Shown here piece after piece: positions 15,438-21,099 of a stretch of DNA of 21,099 bases (the stretch's first letter is position 1; each line of letters begins with the position of its first letter). A model generated the notes under the pieces. That model was not told where the DNA came from and did no database searches. It saw nothing but the letters and a program-made list of their open reading frames with translations. A program made the translations under genes and the position numbers. Source of the DNA: a virus; the IMG/VR virus record IMGVR_UViG_3300031566_000442, positions 1-21,099 of that record; one strand, 5' to 3'.

Positions 15438-15468
15438 TAAAAATAATAATAATTTATTTATTATGCAA
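15438..15468 (-). promoter_or_regulatory. Candidate promoter of the recombination unit
   Basis: In the 72-base AT-rich gap, TTG (complement of 15466-15468) is followed after 20 bases by TATTTTTA (complement of 15438-15445), close to TAnnTTTG. It would drive the 72-residue gene and the recombination genes behind it. The very high A+T content makes chance matches likely. Confidence 0.33.
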
Positions 15469-15485
15469 CTTTTATTTGTTTTTTT

Positions 15486-16091
15486 TTAATGAAAAACTAA
15501 CCCAACCTTGTTTGTTTGGTTGAACCATTTAGTTGCGTAAAGGTCTGTGTCTGAAGCATCTACATATCCTGCATCTTTCAAACTCTCCTTACTATCAAAT
15601 ATTTTAGTGTGTCTGTCCACTTCTTTATTTATCATATGTTTTTGTTTCCCTGAATCACTAAATATTATATCATAGTTCTCAGGAAGATCAGCCTTGTACA
15701 TCATATCGACCATGTTTGTGTAGCTATAAAATCGTACATTTAGATTTGCCTTTGCAATTGTTATCCACTTGGCTAGATAACTCCTGGAATAGTAGTCACC
15801 ACTATCGTGTACCCTTACATAATCAGGGCGTTTCTTTTCTATCTCAGTATTCATAGCGTCAATAAACTCTAGCGTCTTACTTAGTTGATACCTCTTCTCA
15901 AATGCAGGTTGCACGTTGCTCCAAACGTACGCACCTTTCTTTGCATAGCAGAACTTGACACACTCGTCAGCCATAGGGCATGTAAGCTTGCCGCTTGCTG
16001 ACTTGTATGCAGGTATTCCAAAATTAAAAACCCTCAAATTGAGGGCTTTACTTGTTTTCTTTAACTTACTGTTTTGTGTTAATAGATTCAT
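15486..16091 (-). CDS. GP88-family protein
   Basis: The 201-residue protein matches the phage GP88 family: KLTCPMADECVKFCYAKKG (Cys38, Cys44, Cys48), a Pro-Ala-Phe-Glu-Lys-Arg segment, then VRVHDSGDYYS (92-101) and RFYSYTN. The three cysteines, in CPxAxxCxxxCY order, could bind a metal or Fe-S cluster. The family is widespread in phages, but its biochemical role is, as far as I know, unestablished. It lies just downstream of the methyltransferase-like gene (18-base gap). Within its first codons is a terminator-like hairpin, which might limit expression. Confidence 0.75.
   Translation of the reverse strand: MNLLTQNSKLKKTSKALNLRVFNFGIPAYKSASGKLTCPMADECVKFCYAKKGAYVWSNVQPAFEKRYQLSKTLEFIDAMNTEIEKKRPDYVRVHDSGDYYSRSYLAKWITIAKANLNVRFYSYTNMVDMMYKADLPENYDIIFSDSGKQKHMINKEVDRHTKIFDSKESLKDAGYVDASDTDLYATKWFNQTNKVGLVFH
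16021..16045 (-). terminator. Terminator-like hairpin inside the GP88 gene
   Basis: Read leftward, CCCTCA and TGAGGG form a six-base-pair stem with loop ATT (16031-16045), followed at once by TTTTTAATTT. This has the form of an intrinsic terminator but lies within codons 16-24 of the gene. It could act as an attenuator, or be a by-product of conserved codons. Confidence 0.35.
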
Positions 16092-16109
16092 ATCTCCATG
16101 TTTTTTATT

Positions 16110-16715
16110 TTAAATTATTGTCCATTGTTTTGCCATTGCATTAGCAATACCTGGGAAAGTTTTGCTTCTTACCTTTGACCTTTCCTGTTTACTCATTCCC
16201 CAAGCTTTAGAGTACCAAGCGGGCATTGTTTTACCACTATCAAACCTTACTCTTGGTTCAGGAGTCACAACATTTGTGGCTTTCAAATCAGGTAGGTTTT
16301 TTAGCCAAAGACATGTTCTTTTTTCATATGGATCACCAAACTCATAAGGTTGAATTATTTGGTTTGGCTTTCTGTATTTAGAACTCATTATACCCACAGG
16401 GTTTTCTACTGCTATTTTATCTATAGGAGCATTAATAAGCTTCATGAAAAAGTCTATGCCTTGTTGTTGTCTTCCGTCTTTTTGTTTTTGCTCGAACCAT
16501 CTTGCGCCACTAGAAGCTAAATGAGTGCACGGTGGAAACGCAATCATCATATCATATTGATAATTATATGCATGAGATATTACATCTCCTTTTATGTGCC
16601 ACTCAGGATGCCCCCCACTACAGTCAAGTATATCGCAACTATATGCTTCATGACCAAGTTTTCTAAGGGCTTTAGTTACTGTTTGGCTTTCCTCGCAAGC
16701 TACTAAAACTACCAT
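16110..16715 (-). CDS. C5-cytosine-methyltransferase-like protein
   Basis: The 201-residue protein begins MVVLVACEESQTVTKALRKLG, a compact SAM-binding motif-I-like strand-turn-helix, followed by an acidic strand end (SCDIL). The FPPCTHLASSG segment (60-70) keeps the Pro-Cys of the cytosine-C5 methyltransferase active site, and VENPVGIM (103-110) resembles the ENV motif. The recognisable target-recognition region is short, so the protein is about half the usual length. It may be a small phage DNA methyltransferase or a related enzyme on another target. A longer start at 16745 overlaps the upstream gene more, so ATG at 16715 (seven-base overlap) is preferred. Phages use such enzymes to evade restriction, an inference here. 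Confidence 0.6.
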   Translation of the reverse strand: MVVLVACEESQTVTKALRKLGHEAYSCDILDCSGGHPEWHIKGDVISHAYNYQYDMMIAFPPCTHLASSGARWFEQKQKDGRQQQGIDFFMKLINAPIDKIAVENPVGIMSSKYRKPNQIIQPYEFGDPYEKRTCLWLKNLPDLKATNVVTPEPRVRFDSGKTMPAWYSKAWGMSKQERSKVRSKTFPGIANAMAKQWTII

Positions 16716-17167
16716 GATGATTGATAATAGTAACTTACAGACCAATCTTCTTCTTTGTTTATCTCCTCTTCTAAAACCCTGACTGTGTCTGCTAGGTCGG
16801 CATAGTAATAGTCATCGACCTCACTTGAACCAAAAAAGAACCCCTGTGTTGGCGCTAATAACTCTGGAGTCTTGTTGATTACTACTTGCTCGCATAGATT
16901 TTTTAGCTCTATCAGTTTATCTATTTCTACATAAGCTTTCTGACATTGGTCTATTCCGTCTTGACAGTTTTTTACAAACCAACCATGAATGGCGTTTGCT
17001 TTTCTCCAATACATAACCTCTTCAACCACTCCAGATATTCTATCAGTTTTGATTGATGGGTGGAGTTCTCCACCTTTTTTAACATTTACTTCATGCCTTT
17101 CTTCAGGCGTTTGATGATCCCATTTTTTGACATAAGTTTCTTTTGTCAAATACATGTCTAATCCCAT
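16709..17167 (-). CDS. Conserved MGLDMYL-type protein, unknown function
   Basis: The 152-residue protein begins MGLDMYLTKETYVKKWDH, a start seen in a conserved but uncharacterised protein group of phages and bacteria. It continues with a Trp/Tyr-rich middle (VMYWRKANAIHGWFVKNCQDG) and an acidic C-terminal helix. A start 41 codons upstream is possible but reads through a probable non-coding terminator region, so this ATG is chosen. The family has no known activity, to my knowledge. It overlaps the methyltransferase-like gene by seven bases. Confidence 0.7.
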   Translation of the reverse strand: MGLDMYLTKETYVKKWDHQTPEERHEVNVKKGGELHPSIKTDRISGVVEEVMYWRKANAIHGWFVKNCQDGIDQCQKAYVEIDKLIELKNLCEQVVINKTPELLAPTQGFFFGSSEVDDYYYADLADTVRVLEEEINKEEDWSVSYYYQSSW

Positions 17168-17183
17168 AATAATTAAATTTAAA

Positions 17184-17205
17184 GTTAATAAAATCCCCGA
17201 AGGGA
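17184..17205 (-). terminator. Candidate UUCG-loop terminator
   Basis: Read leftward, TCCC-TTCG-GGGA followed by TTTTATTAA gives a four-pair stem with the extra-stable C(UUCG)G loop. It lies in the 161-base gap after the 3D-domain gene. The stem is short, so it may be weak. The rest of the gap (to 17328) shows no convincing gene, tRNA or promoter. Confidence 0.4.
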
Positions 17206-17328
17206 GCCGTCTTTCCGTGCTGTCAGTCTTGTTGTAATTTGTTGGATTATGAGTACAAATATCTATTAGCGCACTCCAACTTTGACTCACGCATTACAAC
17301 GGCCTACATTAGCGACAACTAAGGATTT

Positions 17329-17709
17329 TTATTGTGCATCTAATAGTTGTATTGTTACGTTTTCCCATTTACCCCCACGCATACTTTCGTTTACAAGGAA
17401 GTCTATTCTCATAGTCCAACGCTTATTCATTCTGTCCTGTACAGTATACACTCCATTCATTTGGCCTGCACCTGTTATCATAACCTTACATCCAAACACA
17501 AACCCCAATGGCTCAAGGTCACGAGATACTGCGATCCACCTATGCCCCGCGGGGTTGTTTGGGTTGATGTGTTTGCCACTTGCTGTAACAAATGGCGTGC
17601 TATCTGTCTGCTCTTCTACTGCGTGGTAGATAGTAGCAGTTACTTGTTCTCCCATTTTGGGAACTTCCATGATGAGTGTGAACAATCCTAATATCATTAC
17701 TGTCTTCAT
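17329..17709 (-). CDS. 3D-type / RlpA-like double-psi beta-barrel protein
   Basis: The 126-residue protein starts with a short hydrophobic MKTVMILGLFTLIM, a possible uncleaved signal anchor. It then carries VTASGKHI, HRWIAVSRDLEPLGFVFG, KVMITG, GVYTVQDRMNKRW and MRIDFLV. This series matches the 3D (Asp-Asp-Asp) and RlpA double-psi barrel families, which include murein-active lytic transglycosylase-like domains; the Asp of VQDRM and of RIDF correspond to the conserved acidic positions. It may act on host cell wall during infection or lysis, but lies among early genes, not a lysis cassette. Its ATG overlaps the upstream stop (ATGA), and a candidate terminator follows the gene. Confidence 0.7.
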   Translation of the reverse strand: MKTVMILGLFTLIMEVPKMGEQVTATIYHAVEEQTDSTPFVTASGKHINPNNPAGHRWIAVSRDLEPLGFVFGCKVMITGAGQMNGVYTVQDRMNKRWTMRIDFLVNESMRGGKWENVTIQLLDAQ

Positions 17710-18392
17710 AATTCTAAAAATTTATTTCTTTCCCATTTCTTGTGTCTTTGTTTTAGTTTATCTACTGCTATTCTAAAGTCCTTGTGCAAGAACTCTTCTA
17801 ATATATAGTCTAGGTAGTATCCTCTCTTGTAGTTTCCCTGACCGTTACTATAATCCTCTTTTAAAAGAGTAACATAACCATATCCATAAACTTTTTCTCT
17901 ATACTCATCAAGCATGTCACCTGTGAGCTCATCCCATTTTTTAGTACTCCACTCAGGAAGATCCCATTCCATTTCTCTGTAGAAGTCTCCGTTTTCAGCC
18001 TTCCATATAGCACCATACCCCTGCTCTTCTTCCCACTCATAATAGAAGCTAGGTATATCTTCCATCAGCATTCGAAAGATTTCTTCATTCGGAGGAGACC
18101 AAGCCGTTTGAAAGGTATAACCACCATCCTCATAGCTTGTCTTATAACAACCCCACTTAGTTCCCCACTCTCGACTAGCCCATGTGTACCAATCGGAAGT
18201 ACCGTACTTTTCTGTTAGTCTGTCATGTTCCTCCTGAGATATTGTCTTACCCATTCTCTGAGGGCTTGTTGTTCCTACTAGTTCTTCTGGCATTGGCTTG
18301 TAGTATCTACACAGCCCTACTTTAGCAATCTCTGCTAGTTTATCGGCATACTTTTCTTCAACCGATATAAAATTGAATACGTGATTCGGCAT
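17706..18392 (-). CDS. Api92-like / DUF1281 ferredoxin-like-fold protein
   Basis: The 228-residue protein begins MPNHVFNFISVEEKYADKL and has REWGTKWGCYKTSYEDGGY and TFQTAWSPPNEEIFRMLME, a pattern seen in Api92-like proteins with a ferredoxin-like domain (DUF1281 group), found on phages and plasmids. The fold is predicted to have no iron-sulfur cluster, and the sequence shows no Cys cluster. Function is unestablished, to my knowledge. Its stop overlaps the following gene's ATG (ATGA), so the two are coupled. The 55-base leader upstream is AT-rich. Confidence 0.7.
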   Translation of the reverse strand: MPNHVFNFISVEEKYADKLAEIAKVGLCRYYKPMPEELVGTTSPQRMGKTISQEEHDRLTEKYGTSDWYTWASREWGTKWGCYKTSYEDGGYTFQTAWSPPNEEIFRMLMEDIPSFYYEWEEEQGYGAIWKAENGDFYREMEWDLPEWSTKKWDELTGDMLDEYREKVYGYGYVTLLKEDYSNGQGNYKRGYYLDYILEEFLHKDFRIAVDKLKQRHKKWERNKFLEL

Positions 18393-18448
18393 ATCTATTT
18401 AATTTTATTTTTATTTTTATTATACTCGTACTGCTTTTAAAATTGTTT

Positions 18449-18769
18449 TCATAAGTGTCCTCCTATTTTTAGTTCGTCACATTCGTACCTCCATTCAGAG
18501 TCTTGGTCTTTGTCTATCCAGTCCCCACTATCCATTCCAAGTCCGAAGATGAATTCAGATTCGTTTATCTTGTGGTCTATGTCATCAACCCATAGGTCTT
18601 CGTTGTCTATAAGATAGTCTGATATATAATCTTCTGCATTAGCACCCTTTGGTGCATTGTACTTTAAGTAGTGCTGAAAATCATTTTTGTCTATATCTAT
18701 CTCTAACTCTGCCGTTTTGTAGTATACACTACGTTGTAAAATTCTTACTTTTTTCATAAGTGTTCTCAT
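18449..18769 (-). CDS. Hypothetical acidic protein, 106 aa
   Basis: The product is acidic (DLWVDDIDHKINESEFIFG, DSGDWIDKDQDSEWRYE), with a helical first half. I recognise no family. Two in-frame ATG codons lie near the 5' end; the first is chosen because it follows the stop of the 26-residue frame by one base. The final codons (GGHL, TGA) overlap an ATG of a 10-residue frame preceded by AGGAGG, which is probably incidental. The acidity could reflect DNA mimicry or simply a small binding protein. Confidence 0.6.
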   Translation of the reverse strand: MRTLMKKVRILQRSVYYKTAELEIDIDKNDFQHYLKYNAPKGANAEDYISDYLIDNEDLWVDDIDHKINESEFIFGLGMDSGDWIDKDQDSEWRYECDELKIGGHL

Positions 18770-18770
18770 A

Positions 18771-18851
18771 TTACTTGTTATTATTTATTAGCCACATTAA
18801 CTGCGCATACTCTTCGTACTCTAATTCATTGTTAAATCCGTATTCTCTCAT
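18771..18851 (-). CDS. Micropeptide, 26 aa
   Basis: ATG to TAA encodes MREYGFNNELEYEEYAQLM and seven further residues; acidic, with no recognised motif. Its stop is one base before the next ATG (TAATATG), in keeping with the junctions elsewhere in this operon. Length and lack of homology make this a tentative call. Confidence 0.4.
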   Translation of the reverse strand: MREYGFNNELEYEEYAQLMWLINNNK

Positions 18852-18867
18852 TATATATAGTATTTAA

Positions 18868-18969
18868 TTAATATTCATCTTCTTCGTCGAACTCTGCCCA
18901 TTCAAGGCAAGCACCACATAGCTCATCACTTAAATATGATGGTGGTGCACTACAACAATTGCTTATCAT
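18868..18969 (-). CDS. Small Cys-pair (zinc-ribbon-like) protein, 33 aa
   Basis: ATG to TAA encodes 33 residues containing NCCSAPPSYL, then LCGACLEW, then an acidic tail (FDEEDEY). The paired Cys-Cys (5, 6) and Cys-x-x-Cys (18, 21) are the ligand pattern of a minimal zinc ribbon. Its start follows the upstream stop by two bases (TAATTATG). Similar tiny CxxC proteins are common in phages. Metal binding is inferred. Confidence 0.6.
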   Translation of the reverse strand: MISNCCSAPPSYLSDELCGACLEWAEFDEEDEY

Positions 18970-18971
18970 AA

Positions 18972-19157
18972 TTATATTTCGTATAAATGTTTCTTGTGAA
19001 TAAATATCTCTACGCATTGCTCTACATTGTCTGTGTGCATTACGCTGAATTGTCCTGAGGCAAAGTAATCCTTGTCCTCATCACCTACAAGTATCTGTAG
19101 GTCTCTGTCTTGATCCTCTATGTTTTGAAGGATTTCTGCTAATTGTTTTACTTTCAT
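18972..19157 (-). CDS. Hypothetical protein, 61 aa
   Basis: The product starts MKVKQLAEILQNIEDQDRD, continues ILVGDEDKDYFASGQFSV and ends with a beta-like CVEIFIHKK. The layout (helix, two strands, acidic loop) is common in small phage early proteins of unknown function, but I cannot name a family. It overlaps the upstream gene end by four bases. Confidence 0.65.
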   Translation of the reverse strand: MKVKQLAEILQNIEDQDRDLQILVGDEDKDYFASGQFSVMHTDNVEQCVEIFIHKKHLYEI

Positions 19158-19405
19158 AATGTATATATTACTTCATATTTATTTTGCTTTGATGGGTACT
19201 CAAATAATGCTGCCCCACCATCGTTACCCTCATCATCACATTGAAGCATAAGGTAACCTCCGTCCGTAAAGAATATGATGAGTGGTCGTTTGTACCAACC
19301 CATGTCATCAGCCTCTTCTCTTGTCATGTATCGACAGCTGTCGATCTTTCTGCCTTTGAGCATCTTGCTCATCTTGGCAGAGTGTTGTTCATCTGTTGTT
19401 CTCAT
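19154..19405 (-). CDS. Hypothetical protein, 83 aa
   Basis: The chosen ATG gives MRTTDEQHSAKMSKMLKGRK and follows the upstream stop by one base. The longer frame would overlap the previous gene by about 80 bases. The C-terminal half, MGWYKRPLIIFFTDGGYLM and DDEGNDGGAALFEY, looks like a small conserved phage domain, but its function is unknown. Its stop overlaps the next ATG by four bases. Confidence 0.65.
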   Translation of the reverse strand: MRTTDEQHSAKMSKMLKGRKIDSCRYMTREEADDMGWYKRPLIIFFTDGGYLMLQCDDEGNDGGAALFEYPSKQNKYEVIYTL

Positions 19406-19406
19406 A

Positions 19407-19652
19407 TTAGTCTCTGATTGAAAAATTAATGCGTCCGTCTTTAATACATTTATACCCACCATACACACTATCATGTGTTTCCTTTTCAACTCGATCTATT
19501 AAGTCGTATGAGGATATCCCCTGATTTCGTGGTATGGGATAGGAAAAGCCATTGTATCCTGATTTAGCTTTCTGTTTTGCTATCTCTATGATAGCCCAAA
19601 CATGTTTTCCGAAGTTGTTCGCTTGCGCGTTTTTGTTTACTTGAATTTTCAT
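19407..19652 (-). CDS. Hypothetical protein, 81 aa
   Basis: The product begins MKIQVNKNAQANNFGKHVW and has KQKAKSGYNGFSYPIPRNQ followed by a helical SSYDLIDRVEKET segment. I recognise no family. It lies 11 bases after the end of the amidotransferase-cyclotransferase gene in the leftward order and may belong to the same transcript. No metal or catalytic motif is evident. Confidence 0.6.
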   Translation of the reverse strand: MKIQVNKNAQANNFGKHVWAIIEIAKQKAKSGYNGFSYPIPRNQGISSYDLIDRVEKETHDSVYGGYKCIKDGRINFSIRD

Positions 19653-19663
19653 ATAATTAAAAT

Positions 19664-20683
19664 TTAAAAGTTAAATAATTCTTTTTCGTCTCCTATAATT
19701 TCTCCGTAGCATATGTCACAATACAACTCATCGTAGTCTCTGACTGGCTCGGGGTTTGCACAACTACAAAACTCACTCACATGATCCCAACCTTTTACAT
19801 AAGAGTCGTTGTATGTTCTTGTATCCCAATCATCAACGTATACATGCTGAGCATATGTTTTGTGGTATATACCCGAGTCTTCTACGGTGTCATTGAAGTA
19901 TACATATGGCATGAACACATTACCTTTCTCTGTCTGTACCTCTACACACTTACGCTCATACCAACGAGGGTGTCCTTCAAGTGCATCAATGTTAGGCAAT
20001 TGCGTCCTGTTGTCTACAAGGAACAGGTCAATCTCTACATTGTGACCGACACCTGGCTTGTTGAGTAGGTATGGTAATCCATTGATAATGAGTGGATACT
20101 TCTCTACTGTGTAGCTCTTGCCTACATATGTAGCGTTTTTAAGGTGTGCATGATAATTGCTGTACCCTTTCTTAAGAGTACCATACACGCCTATCAAAGT
20201 CTTATCAAGCACATTATCTTTGCTGTAATGTATTTTGTTTTTGGTAATCCAATCCTCTTTGTTGTATAGCTGAAAGGTTTTCTTCTTGAGGTTGGCTGTC
20301 ACAAATCTACAGTTGTTCATCTCCAACACTTCTTTCCATCGCTTGCGTGGTAATTCTGACAGGATCTCTGCCATGTGCTGAGTGTCTGTCTTTTTCTTGT
20401 TACCAAGATTGTAGATTGTGCCATTCTGAAACAGCACCTCGTTGTCATTGATGTTGAATGGGTGGCAGTTCTTTCTGTTCACAGCACCGACTGTCGCATA
20501 CCTGAAGTGTGCAATGTATGGTCGCTGAGTCTTGAGAACCATGAACTCATCACTATCGTGATAGGTAATGTTCCACTTGTCCAACCATAGAACTCCCAAT
20601 CCATGAGGGTTCTTGATTGCTGATGTCATCAATGTTTCTGTCTTGATGAGCTTCTTGTTGTTCTTTACTATAATAATACACAT
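19664..20683 (-). CDS. Fusion: class II glutamine amidotransferase + gamma-glutamylcyclotransferase + zinc ribbon
   Basis: Three modules are readable in this 339-residue protein. Residues 1-150 are a class II glutamine amidotransferase-like domain: Cys2 after the initiator Met as the nucleophile, HGLGVLW, the hallmark HFRYATVG followed by NxHPF (59-76), and FQNGTI. Residues 163-300 match the AIG2/gamma-glutamylcyclotransferase fold: GVYGTLKKGYSN (165-176), PGVGH, and DALEGHP (Glu236, the expected catalytic acid) with YERKCVEV. The end carries CSC (306, 308) and CDIC (322, 325), a likely zinc ribbon. Both enzymes handle gamma-glutamyl or glutamine amide chemistry. The gene follows, by two bases, a probable amidoligase C-terminus, matching predicted phage amidoligase clusters. 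Substrate unknown; all key residues appear intact. Confidence 0.8.
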   Translation of the reverse strand: MCIIIVKNNKKLIKTETLMTSAIKNPHGLGVLWLDKWNITYHDSDEFMVLKTQRPYIAHFRYATVGAVNRKNCHPFNINDNEVLFQNGTIYNLGNKKKTDTQHMAEILSELPRKRWKEVLEMNNCRFVTANLKKKTFQLYNKEDWITKNKIHYSKDNVLDKTLIGVYGTLKKGYSNYHAHLKNATYVGKSYTVEKYPLIINGLPYLLNKPGVGHNVEIDLFLVDNRTQLPNIDALEGHPRWYERKCVEVQTEKGNVFMPYVYFNDTVEDSGIYHKTYAQHVYVDDWDTRTYNDSYVKGWDHVSEFCSCANPEPVRDYDELYCDICYGEIIGDEKELFNF

Positions 20684-20685
20684 AA

Positions 20686-21099
20686 CTAATCTTCTTCTCT
20701 TTTATCGTTAATAAATTCCCCTACTAGACATCCGACATCTTCTGCAATAAGATAATGTCTGAACTGTCTCGCCACATTGTATACGTGGTCAACCTTGTCC
20801 TCGTTGCCATTGTACATTTTAAGCACAATGTGTCTGACTTTCTGCAGGAACACCTCGAATGATACTCGTCTTGTGAATGAGTGGTACATCATCTTGTACA
20901 ACAAGTCATACCTAAGCTTGAGTTGTGTTGTGTTCTTGACGGCTGATGGCAGTCTGAACTCTACTCTACTACCCTTGACATTTACAGGAGAATACTTTGA
21001 GTTGTTCTCCTTCTTCGCAGGTTTGTTTTGATTGCAGTAGCTACGCTTCAGTCTGTACCTGTATAGTGCATACATAAGTGCAAGTGTCTGTCGCATCTT
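20686..21099 (-). CDS. Probable phage amidoligase (COOH-NH2 ligase), C-terminal part only
   Basis: The frame is open to the right edge of the window, so the true start may lie outside; the first in-window Met (21096) is not secure. The visible 137 residues contain LALMYALYRYRLKRSYC, then a KYSPVNVKGSRVEFRLPSAV segment, then KLRYDLLYKMM. The RVEFRLPSAV stretch resembles the Glu-x-Arg motif near the C-terminus of amidoligase-type (PF12224-like) enzymes, which join a carboxyl group to an amine using ATP. The N-terminal catalytic part would be beyond the window, so the call rests on one motif and on the following amidotransferase-cyclotransferase gene. The alternative is a hypothetical phage protein. 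Confidence 0.5.
   Translation of the reverse strand, partial: KMRQTLALMYALYRYRLKRSYCNQNKPAKKENNSKYSPVNVKGSRVEFRLPSAVKNTTQLKLRYDLLYKMMYHSFTRRVSFEVFLQKVRHIVLKMYNGNEDKVDHVYNVARQFRHYLIAEDVGCLVGEFINDKREED

Noticed and set aside
15760-15770. A second DnaA-box-like site, TTATCCACT, inside the GP88 gene.
   Set aside because: One mismatch, isolated and in coding sequence; such near matches are expected by chance in this AT-rich window.
17206-17328. Possible tRNA or small RNA in the gap before the 3D-domain gene.
   Set aside because: No T-loop GTTCGA motif, acceptor stem or anticodon arm could be assembled.
18420-18454. A 10-codon frame (MKTILKAVRV) with a perfect AGGAGG seven bases before its ATG.
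   Set aside because: The AGGAGG falls in the final codons of the 106-residue gene, and the frame is too short to support as a gene; a translational leader remains possible but unsupported.
1-21099. CRISPR array, insertion sequence, integrase, attachment sites or toxin-antitoxin pair.
   Set aside because: No spaced identical repeats, transposase or recombinase motifs, or paired toxin-antitoxin features were recognised by eye.

Overview
The window looks like part of the genome of a tailed phage (or prophage) of a Bacteroidota host, probably flavobacterial. It is AT-rich, with leftward genes packed end to start (TAATG, ATGA and TAATTATG junctions). The primase is of the VirE_N/BT4734 type common in Bacteroidota elements. 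Few genes have Shine-Dalgarno sequences, and candidate promoters resemble the Bacteroidota -33 TTG / -7 TAnnTTTG pattern. No tRNA, rRNA, CRISPR, integrase, transposase or capsid gene was seen, and no gene-free stretch exceeds about 160 bases. Layout: (1) Positions 2-5101, + strand: the 3' part of a giant gene for a virion-associated or polyvalent protein (late module). (2) Everything else reads leftward on the - strand and meets the giant gene head-on, with overlapping stop codons near 5100. (3) 5098-6777: small genes, a DUF5664 dATP/dGTP-diphosphohydrolase-like protein, an unlisted 33-residue membrane peptide and a calcineurin-like phosphoesterase. (4) 6833-10217: a stand-alone DnaA domain IV protein, a VRR-NUC nuclease, a second PD-(D/E)XK nuclease, an SF2 helicase and small unknowns. 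(5) 10189-12715: a large primase-helicase and a remnant of a PAPS-reductase-like gene, behind a candidate promoter with a 16-base direct repeat. (6) 12872-15413: a recombination set (SSB-like protein with an acidic DLPF tail, RecE-like exonuclease, Sak3/DUF1071 annealing protein) followed by a second DnaA-domain-IV-like protein. (7) 15486-17709: a GP88-family protein, a C5-methyltransferase-like protein, a conserved MGLDMYL protein and a 3D-type double-psi barrel protein. (8) 17706-19652: an Api92/DUF1281-like protein and a run of tiny unknown genes. (9) 19664-21099: a fusion of class II glutamine amidotransferase, gamma-glutamylcyclotransferase and a zinc ribbon, directly downstream of what looks like the C-terminus of an amidoligase. 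This matches the predicted phage amidoligase systems, lies in visibly GC-richer DNA, and is the most unusual system here. How the parts fit together: the primase-helicase, SF2 helicase, SSB-like protein and DnaA-like adaptors form a self-encoded replication set. The exonuclease and annealing protein give a Red/RecET-like recombination pathway. The diphosphohydrolase-like, methyltransferase-like and amidoligase genes probably adjust nucleotides, DNA, or host peptides and cell wall during infection; those roles are inferred.
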